Below are positions 1 through 12,941 of a stretch of 64,000 nucleotides of DNA, one piece after another. Made by a program: the position numbers and the translations under genes. The stretch is from Elymus sibiricus (lineage: Eukaryota; Streptophyta; Magnoliopsida; Poales; Poaceae), in contig CM077672.1 in the NCBI GenBank assembly GCA_039707655.1, positions 458,344,390 to 458,408,389 of the forward strand. Direction: 5' to 3'. Under the pieces are notes generated by a model that had not been told where the DNA came from, searched no databases, and was given only the letters and a program-made list of their open reading frames with translations. The number at the start of each line of letters is the position of its first letter. Position 1 is the stretch's first letter.

Positions 1-1040
1 TGGTATACCCCGAAACAACTTTTCAGTTTTACCGGAACTATTCCGGTGTCCTCTCCGGAACGTTTCCGTTGTCTCCGAAACTTTTCCGGTGACTTTCTCT
101 CAGACTCCCTGTCTAGTATTCAGCGGATAGACGACCCTTAAGCGTGTGACCCTATAGGTTCGGTGAAGTATAGACATGACCCGGAACACTTTCCGATCAA
201 TGATCAACATCGGAGCCGTGGACACCCATATTGACCCCTATACCCACACGAATAAATATTCGAGTGAACCTCCAGTTGCCGTGTGCTGTTCCTGTTGCTT
301 CGCGATATGTTACAAATACCCGAGGTGAGAATCATCGGCATCCCCTTGGATCAACACTTGTCCACAATGCCAGTTACCTCGTTACCGCTTTTGTTCTCTT
401 TTCTCGTACCCGTGTTCCGCCATCCCCGTGATCAAATCACATTGTGTCTGGCCAGACGATGATGGATACCGTAACACCGAGAGGGCCCAGATATATCTCT
501 CCATCGTCGGAGGAGCAAATACCAATCTTGAGCTATCAAGTCCCTTGTGACACTTTTCATGAACCCGTAAGCTGCCGTAATAGCCACCCATTTACGGCTG
601 ACGTTTAACAAACCCCAAAGTTCATGAAGCAAGCATGAAGAAACTCGACACTCTCATGGTCTAAGGAATTATGCGAACGTTAACTTTCTCTGTGTTATTA
701 ACCATTAACTTGTGACGAATGTATCTCATAGCATAACATCAATTCGGGTCGATTCAACACAAGTGTTCTCCTAACATTGTGCCCTCAAAGTTGCCGGCAT
801 AGTCATGCCCATGATCAGGAAAACAGAACCATCATGCAAAACTTGAGCTAGTCTTAGAGGCTAGACTAGGAATACATTTTACCGTTTATTATTCCACACG
901 TGCATATGAGTCTTCCTCCGAGCCTCATGGTTATTGTAGACTCGAGAACCATAGCAGTTATAGCACGGAATATAAACTTAATTACGAACATGGGGATAAA
1001 TAATAACATTTATTATTGCCTCTAGGGCATATCTCCTACA
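1..1040 (-). repeat. 3' LTR of the outer Copia element (partial)
   Basis: This stretch aligns end to end with 16065-17105. By eye I count about 28 differences in 1.04 kb (about 2.7 percent), mostly transitions. The missing left half lies outside the window. On the minus strand it begins TGTAGGAGATATGCCC, the start shared by the BARE/WIS/Angela group. Confidence 0.9.
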
Positions 1041-4000
1041 GACTCCCACTTGCACTAGAGTCAATAATCTGGTCAATGCTAATGCACATTACACCTATGG
1101 CATACCAGTGTAAAAATGCTTCGCATGTGGTATAGCCTGATGTCCAACGGATCTGACAACTTCAGTTTCGTGTGTATCTTTGCATGTCCTCGCGTTTTCA
1201 CGCTTTCACAAAATTCATATTTTGTGTGGACTTGGCTTTGTATATATGTGAATCACAGGTCAAACCTTGATTCCTCAGACTGAGCTATGGAGCAACTATC
1301 TGCAATAGTGTCCCATTGACCAAAGCCATCTTGGAACCATACTAAGTTCATGAATGAACTATATGATTCAACATCTTCTTTGTCGCTTCCAAAGCGTCAA
1401 CATACTTAGCCTTTGTTATAGAATTCGCCACAGTATCCTGTTTGGAACAATTTCCAACTACTGTGCCACCGTATTGTGTGTTACACAAAACCCTTAACTT
1501 AAATCGAAAATCGCATAGAGCATTGATGAAGAACGTATCGATGTAATTACTTACAATGAGCACTTCATAATCTCTGCTTGCGAGAAAACATGTCATCAGT
1601 GCTACTTCAGTACTCAATGACATTTTTCACTGTTGTCTCATGATCAGTACTTTGATCACTTTGGTATCTATACTCGCAACCACTTGGGAGTATTGGACAT
1701 ATCTGGTTGTTTTACATACCATGGAATACATGATTAATCCAAACACAAGAGTGTGTGGAATCTCCATCATGTATTTTACTCATCAGTGTTTTGGGACACC
1801 AAGTCTTGCAAAAACTCTTTCCATGTGACTTCGGCAAGAATCACTCCTTGGCGTTTTAATGCTAAACTATTTTAGCATCTTGTCATTATGTATTTTGGCT
1901 CAGCCTATTAGGCAATTCTATCTCTGAAGATAATTATGCCTAATATCAAGGCTACTTAGCCCAAACACTTCATCGAAAAACCTTTTTCAATGAAGTCCTA
2001 ATTCGTGTCAAGAAATTTATATTATTTCCAATCAACAATGTGTCAAGCACACAAAGTTTTTAGAAATATTATTATACTCCCACTTACTTTCTTGTAACCA
2101 CAAGCATCTTCGTTATCCATTGATGAAATCAAACTCTTTTGACTATTTCATCAAAACGAAGATTCCAACTCCTTTTTGCTCTCTTCTGTCCATTGCTGGA
2201 ACTCTGAAGATTGCACACTTACTAGCATCCTCTGGACCGACAAAATACTTTGGACTGTATCACATACAAGAACTAGTTTGTATTCCCATTTCATGTAAAT
2301 TCTTTCATCATCCATGTTTCATATCTCAAGATTGAAATATGTATTAATTGCTAGTTTAACCCGATCTGACTTTAAGCATCGCTACGGTGAGACAATCTCA
2401 TCGTAGTCAACTCCTTGAATTTGTTATTGCAACAAGTCGAGCTTTATGGATAAAACATTTTATCCACATCAGTTTATAGTTCCATAAATATTCGTTAGAC
2501 TCTAAGTCTTCCGAAGGGTTCATCAAGATATGATCTTGAATCATTTATATGGAAACTATCTCGGATTGTATTGGTATTTAGCCAATATCGGAGTCAGGGC
2601 CCATCAACGCTTCCTTGTGTATCGTAGGTATACTGTTGTCTAACAACAATATCTCGCTTGCGCACCTGAGAGGTTTGCACGAGTTTTGCCTACGTGGTTC
2701 AGCTGCAAGTTTGACCGAAGTCCATACATCTCATGTAGAGGCTTCCGTATTAGTCGCAGTAGGAAACTCTGGAATCACTTCCAAGGTTTCTTTCCTTTGA
2801 ACTGATGACGAAGATACTGTTATCTCGTCGAGTTGCACTGTTCTCCCACTCACCTTTTTGCAAGAACCATTCTATTCAAAAGCATACCGTTCTTTGTGGC
2901 AAAACCTTTTGCCTCGGTACAGTGGTGGGGGAATACCCAATAACTTGGGATAACCTACAAAGTAGCACTTGTCTGATTTGGAATAGGTTTGTAAATATTT
3001 TACACAAGCCCCATATTCCAAATGTTAAGAAAAGACATAACATGGTTGGGTGTACCATACCATGGAGTCATTTCAACAGATCTGATGGTGCTCTTTTCAG
3101 TGTAAAAGCCGCAGTCTCTAAAGCATTACTTTTAAAAGGGATAATGGAAACTTGATTTATGTCATCTTTGATCTTACCATGTCATAAATGGTTTGAATAC
3201 ATCTTCACGGATGTACCACTCATAGTGGAGTTCCGGGAGGTGTAAGTTATAACTCTTTTCACAACTCATCAGACATTTGCTAAACTTGTAACTCAAAATA
3301 TTCCTTTCCGCAATCAAATTGCAGAAACATAATTTTCTTGTTACAATAATTTCTACTTCATTTTGAAAACCTTTTGAATGATTTCAAAAGATCCAGACTT
3401 ACGTCTCATCAAGTAAATATCCATATATCTACTTGAGTCATTTCAGAATATAGACAAATCCACTGCCAGCAACAACATTTATCGGACTACATACATCAAA
3501 ATGTATGATCACCAATAAGTTTGTTGCTCGTTCCTTATGGCCTGTGAATGGTATTTCTGTCACTTCACTTTTCAGAGGAAAGTTGCAAGTGTCAGATGAT
3601 TCATAATCAAACGACTTCAAAACCCATCATTATGGAATTTCTCCATGTGGGTTTCTCCAATGTGACAAAATTCAGTGCCACACATGTGTGGTATTCTTTT
3701 AGTCTTGCGACATTTAGCGTCAGTGTTATGGATGTATCAGGTTACCATCAATATTCATAACATACATCCCATCCCTGATGGGAGTATGGCCCTTATGTTA
3801 TTCATGATACTGAACAACAATTGTTCTTTTATGAACAACCCTTTTGCAACAAACATTATGCAATGGGCTAGAGTGTGTAAAACTCTAAAATGAATTATGA
3901 AAGTAAATACAGAGGTAATGTATTATTATCAATATTCATAACATACATCTCATTCATAATGAAAGTATGGCCCTTATGTTATTCATAACACCGAACATCA

Positions 4001-4335
4001 AAAGTTCTCTTATGAACAACCTTCTTGCAAGATACCTTATGCAATGGGCTAGAGTGTGTAAAACTCTAAAAATGAATTATGAAAATAAATACAGACGGTA
4101 ATACACCGATGGAAGGTATAGTAACATTTACTATATTCCCAGCGCGTATCTGAACCTCACTCCGGCAAGTCTTTTAGGCCGTAGTAGTTCTTGCATCGAG
4201 TCACAACAGAATGCAATCGAGCGGGTATCTCTGTGATCAACTCACAATACCCAAGAATCAGTGATTAACATGTTTAATCATAATTCCCAAGAACTATTTC
4301 TTTTGACCAGCCTTTCTATACATCAATAGCTTGTA
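1041..4335 (-). pseudogene. Decayed Copia pol of the outer element
   Basis: Minus-strand translation gives isolated blocks that match the Angela polyprotein in the same window but are broken by stops and shifts. RNase H remains lie at 1348-1623 (SKQDTVANS, then KAKYVDA). RT remains lie near 2040-2480. The GAG-pre-integrase block lies at 3438-3620 (DYESSDTC, then DVCSPINV). No continuous frame exceeds about 90 codons. The fragments occur in the order expected for a minus-strand pol read from right to left. The integrase-side end is interrupted by the Angela insertion at 4341. It cannot produce a working protein. Confidence 0.8.
3747..4105. repeat. Tandem duplication of about 181 bp
   Basis: The block starting at 3747 (ATCAATATTCATAACATAC) recurs at 3928, and similarity continues to about 4105, including the shared words ATGCAATGGGCTAGAGTG and TGTAAAACTCTAAA. 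It lies within the decayed pol of the outer Copia element and is absent from the matching part of the Angela element. Confidence 0.8.
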
Positions 4336-4340
4336 TGACA
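4336..4340. repeat. Target-site duplication TGACA (left) of Angela element
   Basis: TGACA at 4336-4340 directly precedes the left LTR and is repeated at 12937-12941 directly after the right LTR. A 5-bp duplication is standard for Copia integrases and fixes both ends of the insertion. Confidence 0.95.
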
Positions 4341-6098
4341 TGTTGGGGAACGTTGCATGGAAAACAAAAAAAAATTCTACGCACACGCAAGATCTATCCA
4401 TGGAGATGCATAGCTACGAGAGGGGGAGTGTGTCTACGTACCCTCATAGACCATAAGCGGAAGCGTTAGAACAACACGGTTGATGTCGTCGAACAACTTT
4501 ACGATCCAACCGACCGAGTACCGAACGTACGGCACCTCCGCGTTCAGCACACGTTCAGCTCGGTGACGTCCTCGACTTCTTGATCCAGCAAGACGGCGAG
4601 GTAGTGGATGAGTTCCGGCAGCACGACGGCGTGGTGACGGTGATGGTGATGCTATCTCCGCAGGGCTTCGCCCAAGCACTGCGAAAATATGACCGAGGGA
4701 CGGAACTGTGGAGGGGGCGCCGCACACGGCTAAGACAATGTTGTGTCTCCTTTGGGGCGCCCCCTCTCCTCTATTTATATATGTGTAGGGGCTTGGAGTA
4801 GAAGGAATAGCGCCACGTGAACAGTACCACGTGAATAGTACCACATGAATAGTACACACGTGGAGTTGGACTCCAAAGTCCAATCCTATTCCTACTAGGA
4901 CTCTCCTTTTTTTCCTTCCCTAGCTGCGTGGGCTTTTGAGGACTTGGTGCGCCTGGCCCAATAAGGCCAGGGCGCCTCCCCTTAGCCCATGCCAGCCCTT
5001 GGGACGTGGTGGACCCACTTGTGGACTTCCGGACCCCTCCGGAATCCTCCGGAACCTTCTGGGAGCTTCCCGGTACAATACCGAAAAAACTGCACCTTTT
5101 TCCGGAACCCAAAATATGACTTCCCATATATAAATCTTTACCTCTCGACCATTCCGAGACCCCTCGTGACGTCTGGGATCTCATCCGGAACTCCGAACAA
5201 CATTCGGTTACCAATTCACATAACTCATATAACACTATATCGTCAACGAACGTTAAGCGTGCGGACCCTACGGGTTCGGGAATGATGTAGACATGACTGA
5301 GACGCCTCTCCGGTCAATAACCAATAGCGGAACCTGGATGCCCATATTGGTTTCTACATATTCCACGAAGATCTTATCGGATGAACTGCAATGACAACAT
5401 ACGTAATTCCCTTTGTCCGTCGGTATGTTACTTGCCCGAGATTTGATCGTCGGTATCTCCATACCTAGTTCAATCTCGTTACCGGCAAGTCTCTTTACTC
5501 GTTCCGTAATACATCATCCCGTAACTAACTCCTTAGTCACTTTGCTTGCAAGCTTCTTATGATGTGCATTACCGAGAGGGCCCAGAGATACCTCTCCGAA
5601 ACACGGAGTGACAAATCCCAGTCTTGATCCATGCCAACTCAACAGACACCTTCGGAGATACCTGTAGAGCATCTTTATGATCACCCAGTTACGTTGTGAC
5701 GTTTGATAGCACACAAGGTATTCCTCCGGTATCCGGGAGTTGCATGATATCATGGTCAGAGGAACATGTATTTGACATTCAAGAAAGCAGTAGCAATAAA
5801 CAGAACGATCATATGCTAAGCTAACAGATGGGTCTTGTCCATCACATCATTCTCCTAATGATGTGATCCCGTTATCAAATGACAACTCATGTCTATGGTT
5901 AGGAAACCTTAACCATCTTTGATCAACGAGCTAGTCTAGTAGAGGCTCACTAGGGACACGGTATTTGTTTATGTATTCACACATGTATTTAAGTTTCCGG
6001 TCAATACAATTCTAGCATGAATAATAAACCTTTATCATGAACAAGGAAATATAAAATAATAACAACTTTATTATTGCCTCTAGGGCATATTTCCATCA
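4341..6098 (-). repeat. 3' LTR of Angela element
   Basis: Starts TGTTGGGGAACG and ends TTTCCATCA on the plus strand. Nearly identical to 11178-12936. A TATA-like sequence (reverse complement TATATAAATAG) lies at 4772-4782 in the middle of the LTR. Confidence 0.95.
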
Positions 6099-6109
6099 GT
6101 CTCCCACTT
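6099..6109 (-). other. Polypurine tract of Angela element
   Basis: The reverse complement reads AAGTGGGAGAC immediately upstream of the 3' LTR start TGATGG. This is the expected plus-strand DNA primer site. The outer Copia element has the same tract at 1041-1051. Confidence 0.8.
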
Positions 6110-6730
6110 GCACTAGAGTCAATAATCTAGTTCACATCGCCATGTGATTAACACCCAAGATTTTACCAGAGTCAATAATCTAGTTCACATCACCATGTGA
6201 TTAACTCTCAAAGAGTTCTAAGGTGTGATCATGTTTTGCTCGTGAGAGAGAATTTTAGTCAATGGGTCTGCAATATTCAGACCCATGTGTACTTTGCAAA
6301 TCCTTATGTCATACTGTAGATGCTGCTATCACGCTTTACTTGGAGCTATTCCAAATGACTGCTCCATTATACGTATCCGGTTTGCTACTCAGAGATATCC
6401 AGATTGGTGTCAAAGCTTGCATCGACGTAACCCTTTACGACGAACTCTTTATCACCTCCATAATCGAGAAACATTTCCTTAGTCCTTTAGTTACTAAGGA
6501 TAATTTTGACCGCTGTCCAGTGATCCACTCCTGGATCACTCTTGTACCCCCTTTGCCAGACACGTGGCAAGGCACACATTAGGTGTGGTACACAGCATGG
6601 CATACATTATAGAACCTATGGCTGAGGCATAGGGAATGACTTTCATTCTCTCTCTATCTTCTGCCGTGGTCAAGCTTTGAGTCTTACTCAACTTTACACC
6701 TTGCAAGACAGGCAAGAACCCTTTCTTTGA
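6110..6730 (-). pseudogene. Eroded RNase H end of the Angela pol
   Basis: The minus strand after the stop at 6731-6733 still encodes recognisable tail-of-RT and RNase H blocks (KKGFLPVLQGVKLS, then PYASAIGSIMYAML near 6610). It then degenerates: WTAVK near 6515, then VKGYVDASFDT near 6420 with stops on both sides, and the last third of RNase H collapses near 6300-6350. The distance to the polypurine tract is too short for a full RNase H, so an internal deletion is likely. The catalytic acidic set cannot be complete. Confidence 0.75.
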
Positions 6731-9097
6731 CTAATCCATTTTGAACTTCTTCAAAACTTTGTCAAGGTATGTGCTTTGTGAAAGTCCTATCAAGCGTCTT
6801 GATCTATCCCTATAGATCTTGATGCCCAATATATAAGCAGCTTCACCGAGGTCTTTAATTGAAAAATTCTTATTCAAGTATCCCTTTATGCCATCCAGAA
6901 ATTCTATATCATTTCCAATCAACAATATGTCATCCACATATAATATTAGAAATGCTACAGAGCTCCCACTCACTTTCTTGTAAATACAGGCTTCACCGTA
7001 AGTCTGTACAAAACCATATGCTTTGATCACCTCATCAAAGCGTATATTCCAACTCCGAGATGCTTGCACCAGTCCATAGATGGATCGCTGGAGCTTGCAC
7101 ACTTTGTTAGCACCCTTAGGATCGACAAAACCTTCTGGTTGCATCATATACAACTCTTCTTTGAGAAAACCATTAAGGAATGCAGTTTTGACATCCATTT
7201 GCCAGATTTCATAATCATAAAATGCGGCAATTGTTAACATGATTCGGACAGACTTAAGCATCGCTACGGGTGAGAAAGTCTCATCGTAGTCAACCCCTTG
7301 AACTTGTCGAAAACCTTTCGCGACAAGTCGAGCTTTGTAGACAGTGATATTACCATCAGCATCCGTCTTCCTCTTAAAAATCCATTTATTCTCAATGGCT
7401 TGCCGATCATCGGGCAAGTCCACCAAAGTCCACACTTTGTTCTCATACATGGATCCTATCTCAGATTTCATGGCCTCAAGCCATTTGTCGAAATCCGGGC
7501 TTATCATAGCTTCTTCATAGATCGTAGGTTCGCCGTTGTCTAACAACATAACTTCCAGAACAGGATTACCGTACCACTCTGGTGCGGAATGTACTCTGGT
7601 CGACCTACGAAGTTCAGTAGTAACTTGATCTGAAGTTTCATGATCTTTATCATTATCTTCCTCTCTTATTGGTGTAGGCATCACGGGAACGGTTTTCTCT
7701 GATGAGCTACTTTCCAATTCGAGAGAAGGTACAATTACCTCATCAAGTTCTACTTTCCTCCCACTCACTTCTTTCGAGAGAAACTCCTTCTCTAGAAAGG
7801 ACCCATTCTTGGCAACAAAGACCTTGCCTTCGGATCTGTGGTAGAAGGTGTACCCAATTGTTTCTTTAGGGTATCCTATGAAGACGCACTTCTCCGCTTT
7901 GGGTTCGAGCTTATCAGGTTGAAGCTTTTTCACATAAGCATCACATCCCCAAACTTTAAGAAACGACAGCTTAGGTTTCTTGCCAAACCATAGTTCATAC
8001 GGTGTCGTCTCAACGGATTTAGACGGTGCCCTATTTAACGTGAATGCAGCTGTCTCTAAAGCATAACCCCAAAACGATAGTGGCAAATCGGTAAGAGACA
8101 TCATAGAACGCACCATATCCAATAAAGTACGGTTACGACGTTCGGACACACCATTACGCTGTGGTGTTCCAGGTGGCGTGAGTTGTGAAACAATTCCACA
8201 TTTTCTTAAATGAAGGCCAAACTCGTAACTCAAATATTCGCCTCCGCGATCAGATCGTAGAAACTTTATTTTCTTGTTACGATGATTCTCTACTTCACTC
8301 TGAAATTCTTTGAACTTTTCAAATGTTTCAGACTTGTGTTTCATCAAGTAGATATACCCATATCTACTCAAATCATCTGTGAAGGTTAGAAAATAACGAT
8401 ACCCGCCGCGTGCTTCAACATTCATCGGACCGCATACATCGGTATGTATTATTTCCAACAAATCAGTAGCTTGCTCCATTGTTCCGGAGAACGGAGTTTT
8501 AGTCATCTTGCCCATGAGGCATGGTTCGCAAGTATCAAATGATTCATAATCAAGAGATTCCAAAAGTCCATCCGCATGGAGTTTCTTCATGTGCTTTACA
8601 CCAATATGACCTAAACGGCAGTGCCACAAGTATGTTGCACTATCATTATCAACTTTGCATCTTTTGGCATCAATATTATGAATATGTGTATCACTACGAT
8701 CGAGATTCAACAAGAATAGACCATTCACAAAAGGTGCGTGACCATAAAAGATGTTACTCATATAAATAGAACAACCATTATTCTCTGACTTAAATGAATA
8801 ACCGTCTCGCAATAAACAAGATCCAGATATAATGTTCATGCTCAACGCTGGCACCAAATAACAATTATTGAGGTCTAAAACTAATCCCGAAGGTAGATGT
8901 AGAGGTAGCGTGCCGACGGCGATCACATCAACCTTGGAACCATTCCCGACGCGCATCGTCACCTCGTCCTTAGCCAAATCTTCGCTTATTCCGTAGCTCC
9001 TGTTTCGAGTTACAAATATGAGCAACCGAACCAGTATCAAATACCCAGGCGCTACTGCGAGCATTAGTGAGGAACACATCAATAACATGTATATCAA
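6731..9097 (-). pseudogene. pol: Copia pol: integrase and reverse transcriptase
   Basis: A 788-codon open frame of the Angela polyprotein. Roughly the first 35 codons are the protease region read in the wrong frame. The order is: end of protease; GAG-pre-integrase with the HHCC zinc site (WHCRLGHIGV, then CEPC); integrase core with D in HTDVCGPM, D in SDRGGEY and E in NGVSERRNR; then RT with YKARLVAKGF, DVKTAFLNG and the catalytic YVDDILL at about residue 720 (near 6930-6940). It would copy the RNA to DNA and insert it in cytoplasmic and nuclear particles. The frame ends at TAG (6731-6733), where family members normally continue into RNase H; one C-to-T change in a CAG codon would explain the stop. 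The break from gag near 8990 is a one-base gain in a T run. Confidence 0.92.
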
Positions 9098-9953
9098 ATA
9101 TACCTTTGCTCACTTTGCCATCCTTCTTATCCGCCAAATACTTGGGGCAGTTCCGCTTCCAGTGACCAGTCCCTTTGCAGTAGAAGCACTCTGTTTCAGG
9201 CCTGGGTCCAGCTTTGGGTTTCTTCGTGGGAGCGGCAACTTGCTTGCCGTTCTTCTTGAAGTTCCCCTTCTTTCCCTTGCCCTTTTTCTTGAAACTAGTG
9301 GTTTTGTTAACCATCAACACTTGATGCTCCTTCTTGATTTCTACCTCCGCTGATTTCAGCATCGCGAAGAGCTCGGGAATTGTCTTCTCCATCCCTTGCA
9401 TATTATAGTTCATCACGGAGCCTTTATAGCGTGGTGGCAGTGACTGAAGAACTCTGTCAATAACACTCTCAACCGGAAGATCAATTCCCAGCTGAGTCAA
9501 GTGGTTGTGGTACCCAGACATTCTGAGTATGTGTTCACTGACAGAACTGTTCTCCTCCATCTTACAGCTAAAGAACTTGTTGGAGACTTCATATCTCTCA
9601 ACTCGGGCATTAGCTTGAAATATCAATTTCAGCTCTTGGAACATCTCATATGCTCCGTGGCGTTCAAAACGCTTTTGCAGTCCCGGTTCTAAGCCATAGA
9701 GCATGGCACACTGAACTATTGAGTAGTCATCAGATCGAGCCTGCCAGGCGTTCACAACGTCTGCAGCAGCTCCTGCAGCAGGTCCATCACCTAGCGGTGC
9801 ATCAAGGACATAATTCTTCTGTGCAGCAATGAGGATAATCCTCAAGTTACGGACCCAGTCCGTGTAGTTGCTACCATCATCTTTCAACTTAGCTTTCTCT
9901 AGGAACGTATCAAAAACAGGGGAGCTACAATGCGAGCTATTGAGCTACAACAT
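8970..9953 (-). pseudogene. gag: Copia gag and start of protease
   Basis: Open from 9887 to 8970 (305 codons). An in-frame ATG at 9951-9953 precedes it, but the third codon is TAG (9945-9947), so the annotated start is uncertain. The N-terminal part is the UBN2-type Copia gag (GSNYTDWVRNLRIIL). A basic linker rich in KKGKGKKGN is followed by a CCHC zinc knuckle (CFYCKGTGHWKRNC). The protease active site AWVFDTGS lies near residue 283. The frame stops at 8970, and the pol frame that overlaps it by 128 bp takes over. Gag forms the virus-like particle and binds the element RNA. The shift, an extra T near 8990, would uncouple pol from gag. Confidence 0.9.
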
Positions 9954-11159
9954 AATTTGCAAAGACTATCAGGACTAAGTTCATGATAAATTAAGTTCAA
10001 TTAATCAAATTACTAATGAACTCCCACTTAAATTAACATCCCTCAAGTTAACTAAGTGATACATGATCCAAATCAACTAGCCCATGTCCGATCATCACGT
10101 GAGATGGGATAGTCATCAATGGTGAACATCTCCATGTTGATCATATCTACTATATGACTCATGTTCGACCTTTCGGTCTCTAGTGTTCCGAGACCATGTC
10201 TGTACATGCTAGGCTCGTCAAGTTTAACCCAAGTATTCTGCTTGTGTAAAACTGGCTTACACCCGTTGTATGTGAACGTAGAATCTATCACACCCGATCA
10301 TCACGAGGTGCTTCAAAACGACGAACTTTAGCAACGGTGCATACTCGGGGAGAACACTTTTATCTTGAAATTTAGTGAAGGGATCATCTTATAATGCTAC
10401 CATCGTTCTAAGCAAAATAAGATGCATAAAGGATAAACATCACATGCAATCAAAATATGTGACATGATATGGCCATCACCATCTTGTGCTTTTGATCTCC
10501 ATCTCCAAAGCATCATCATGATCTCCATCGTCACCGGCTCGACACCTTGATCTCCATCGTTGCATCGTGGTCGTCTCGCCAACTATTGCTTCTACAACTA
10601 TTGCTAACGCATAGCGATAAAGTAAAGCAATTACATGGCGCTTGCATTTCATACAATAAAGAGACAACCATAAGGCTCCTGCCGGTTGCCGATAAATTAC
10701 AAAACATGATCATCTCATACAATAACATATATCACATCATGTCTTGACCATATCACATCACAGCATACCCTGCAAAAACAAGTTAGACGTCCTCTACTTT
10801 GTTGTTGCAAGTTTTATGTGGCTGCTACGGGCTTCTAGCAAGAACCGTTCTTACCTACGGCACAAAACCACAATGGTGATTTATCAAGTTTGCTGTTTTA
10901 ACCTTCAACAAGGACCGGCCGCAGTCAAATTCGATTCAACTAAAGTAGGAGAAACAGACACCCGCTAGCCACCTTTATGCAAAACAAGTTGCATGTCTGT
11001 CGGTGGAACCGGTCTCATGTACGTGGACATGTAAGGTTGGTCCGGGCCGCTTCATCTTACAATACCGCCGAATCAACATAAGACGTTGGTGGTAAGCAGT
11101 ATGACGATCACCGCCCACAACACTTTGTGTTCTACTCGTGCATATCATCTACGCATAGA
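9954..11159 (-). other. Untranslated leader of Angela element
   Basis: About 1.2 kb between the gag start and the primer-binding site. Short open frames (for example 10073-10291 and 10397-10728) show no domain and overlap one another in several frames. Long leaders are normal for BARE/Angela elements and carry packaging and dimerisation signals. I see no gene in it. Confidence 0.75.
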
Positions 11160-11177
11160 CCTGGCTCATGATGCCAC
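11160..11177 (-). other. Primer-binding site of Angela element
   Basis: The reverse complement directly after the 5' LTR reads GTGGCATCATGAGCCAGG. This is a variant of the TGGTATCAGAGCC match to initiator methionine tRNA used by many plant elements. The outer Copia element has nearly the same site at 14933-14950. Confidence 0.8.
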
Positions 11178-12936
11178 TGTTGGGGAACGTTGCATCGAAA
11201 ACAAAAAAAAATTCTACGCACACGCAAGATCTATCCATGGAGATGCATAGCTACGAGAGGGGGAGTGTGTCTACGTACCCTCGCAGACCGTAAGCGGAAG
11301 CGTTAGAACAACGCGGTTGATGTCGTCGAACAACTTTACGATCCAACCGACCGAGTACCGAACGTACGGCACCTCCGCGTTCAGCACACGTTCAGCTCGG
11401 TGACGTCCTCGACTTCTTGATCCAGCAAGACGGCGAGGTAGTGGATGAGTTCCGGCAGCACGATGGCGTGGTGACGGTGATGGTGATGCTATCTCCGCAG
11501 GGCTTCGCCCAAGCACTGCGAAAATATGACCGAGGGACGGAACTGTGGAGGGGGGCGCCGCACACGGCTAAGACAATGTTGTGTCTCCTTTGGGGCGCCC
11601 TCTCTCCTCTATTTATATATGTGTAGGGGCTTGGAGTAGAAGGAATAGTGCCACGTGAACAGTACCACGTGAACAGTACCACGTGAATAGTACACACGTG
11701 GAGTTGGACTCCAAAGTCCAATCCTATTCCTACTAGGACTCTCCTTTTTTTCCTTCCCTAGCTGCGTGGGCTTTTGAGGACTTGGTGCGCCTGGCCCAAT
11801 AAGGCCAGGGCGCCTCCCCTTAGCCCATGCCAGCCCTTGGGACATGATGGACCCACTTGTGGACTTTCGGACCCCTCCGGAATCCTCCGGAACCTTCTGG
11901 AAGCTTCCCGGTACAATACCGAAAAAACTGCACCTTTTTCCGGAACCCAAAATATGACTTCCCATATATAAATCTTTACCTCTCAACCATTCCGAGACTC
12001 CTCGTGACGTCCGGGGTCTCATCCGGGACTCCGAACAACATTCGGTTACCAATTCACATAACTCATATAACAGTATATCGTCAACGAACGTTAAGCGTGC
12101 GGACCCTACGGGTTCGGGAATGATGTAGACATGACTGAGATGCCTCTCCGGTCAATAACCAATAGCGGAACCTGGATGCCCATATTGGTTCCTACATATT
12201 CCACGAAGATCTTATCGGTTGAACCGCAATGACAACATACGTAATTCCCTTTGTCCGTCGGTATGTTACTTGCCCGAGATTCGATCGTCGGTATCTCCAT
12301 ACCTAGTTCAATCTCGTTACCGGCAAGTCTCTTTACTCGTTCCGTAATACATCATCCCGTAACTAACTCCTTAGTCACTTTGCTTGCAAGCTTCTTATGA
12401 TGTGCATTACCGAGAGGGCCCAGAGATACCTCTCCGAAACACGGAGTGACAAATCCCAGTCTTGATCCATGCCAACTCAACAGACACCTTCGGAGATACC
12501 TGTAGAGCATCTTTATGATCACCCAGTTACGTTGTGACGTTTGATAGCACACAAGGTATTCCTTCGGTATCCGGGAGTTGCATGATCTCATGGTCGGAGG
12601 AACATGTATTTGACATTCAAAAAAGCAGTAGCAATAAACAGAACGATCATATGCTAAGCTAACAGATGGGTCTTGTCCATCACATCATTCTCCTAATGAT
12701 GTGATCCCGTTATCAAATGACAACTCATGTCTATGGTTAGGAAACCTTAACCATCTTTGATCAACGAGCTAGTCTAGTAGAGGCTCACTAGGGACACGGT
12801 ATTTGTTTATGTATTCACACATGTATTTAAGTTTCCGGTCAATACAATTCTAGCATGAATAATAAACCTTTATCATGAACAAGGAAATATAAAATAATAA
12901 CAACTTTATTATTGCCTCTAGGGCATATTTCCATCA
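11178..12936 (-). repeat. 5' LTR of Angela element
   Basis: The promoter-bearing LTR for the leftward transcript. It matches 4341-6098 apart from about 30 single-base differences and one-base indels counted by eye. Ends are TG...CA, followed by the duplication TGACA. Confidence 0.95.
11609..11620 (-). promoter_or_regulatory. TATA box in Angela 5' LTR
   Basis: The minus strand reads ATATATAAATAG between GC-rich flanks, the normal position for the BARE/Angela LTR promoter. Transcription would run toward lower coordinates into gag. Confidence 0.65.
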
Positions 12937-12941
12937 TGACA

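Larger units (their letters stand above)
4341..12936 (-). mobile_element. Angela/BARE/WIS-type Copia LTR retrotransposon, nearly full length
   Basis: An 8596-bp element with LTRs of about 1.76 kb (4341-6098 and 11178-12936), TG...CA ends, a 5-bp duplication TGACA, a polypurine tract beside the left LTR and a primer-binding site beside the right LTR. It therefore reads leftward. Gag and pol occupy 9953-6731 in the Copia order gag, protease, integrase, RT, RNase H. The minus-strand LTR starts TGATGGAAATATGCCC, typical of Angela/WIS/BARE1, and the length fits that family (8.5-9 kb). About 30 LTR differences by eye (about 1.7 percent) make it the youngest dated insertion here. It is non-functional: frameshift in protease, stop before RNase H, RNase H eroded. 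Confidence 0.93.

Noticed and set aside
7298..7543. Plus-strand frames inside Angela pol
   Set aside because: Antisense shadows of a strongly supported minus-strand RT/integrase frame.
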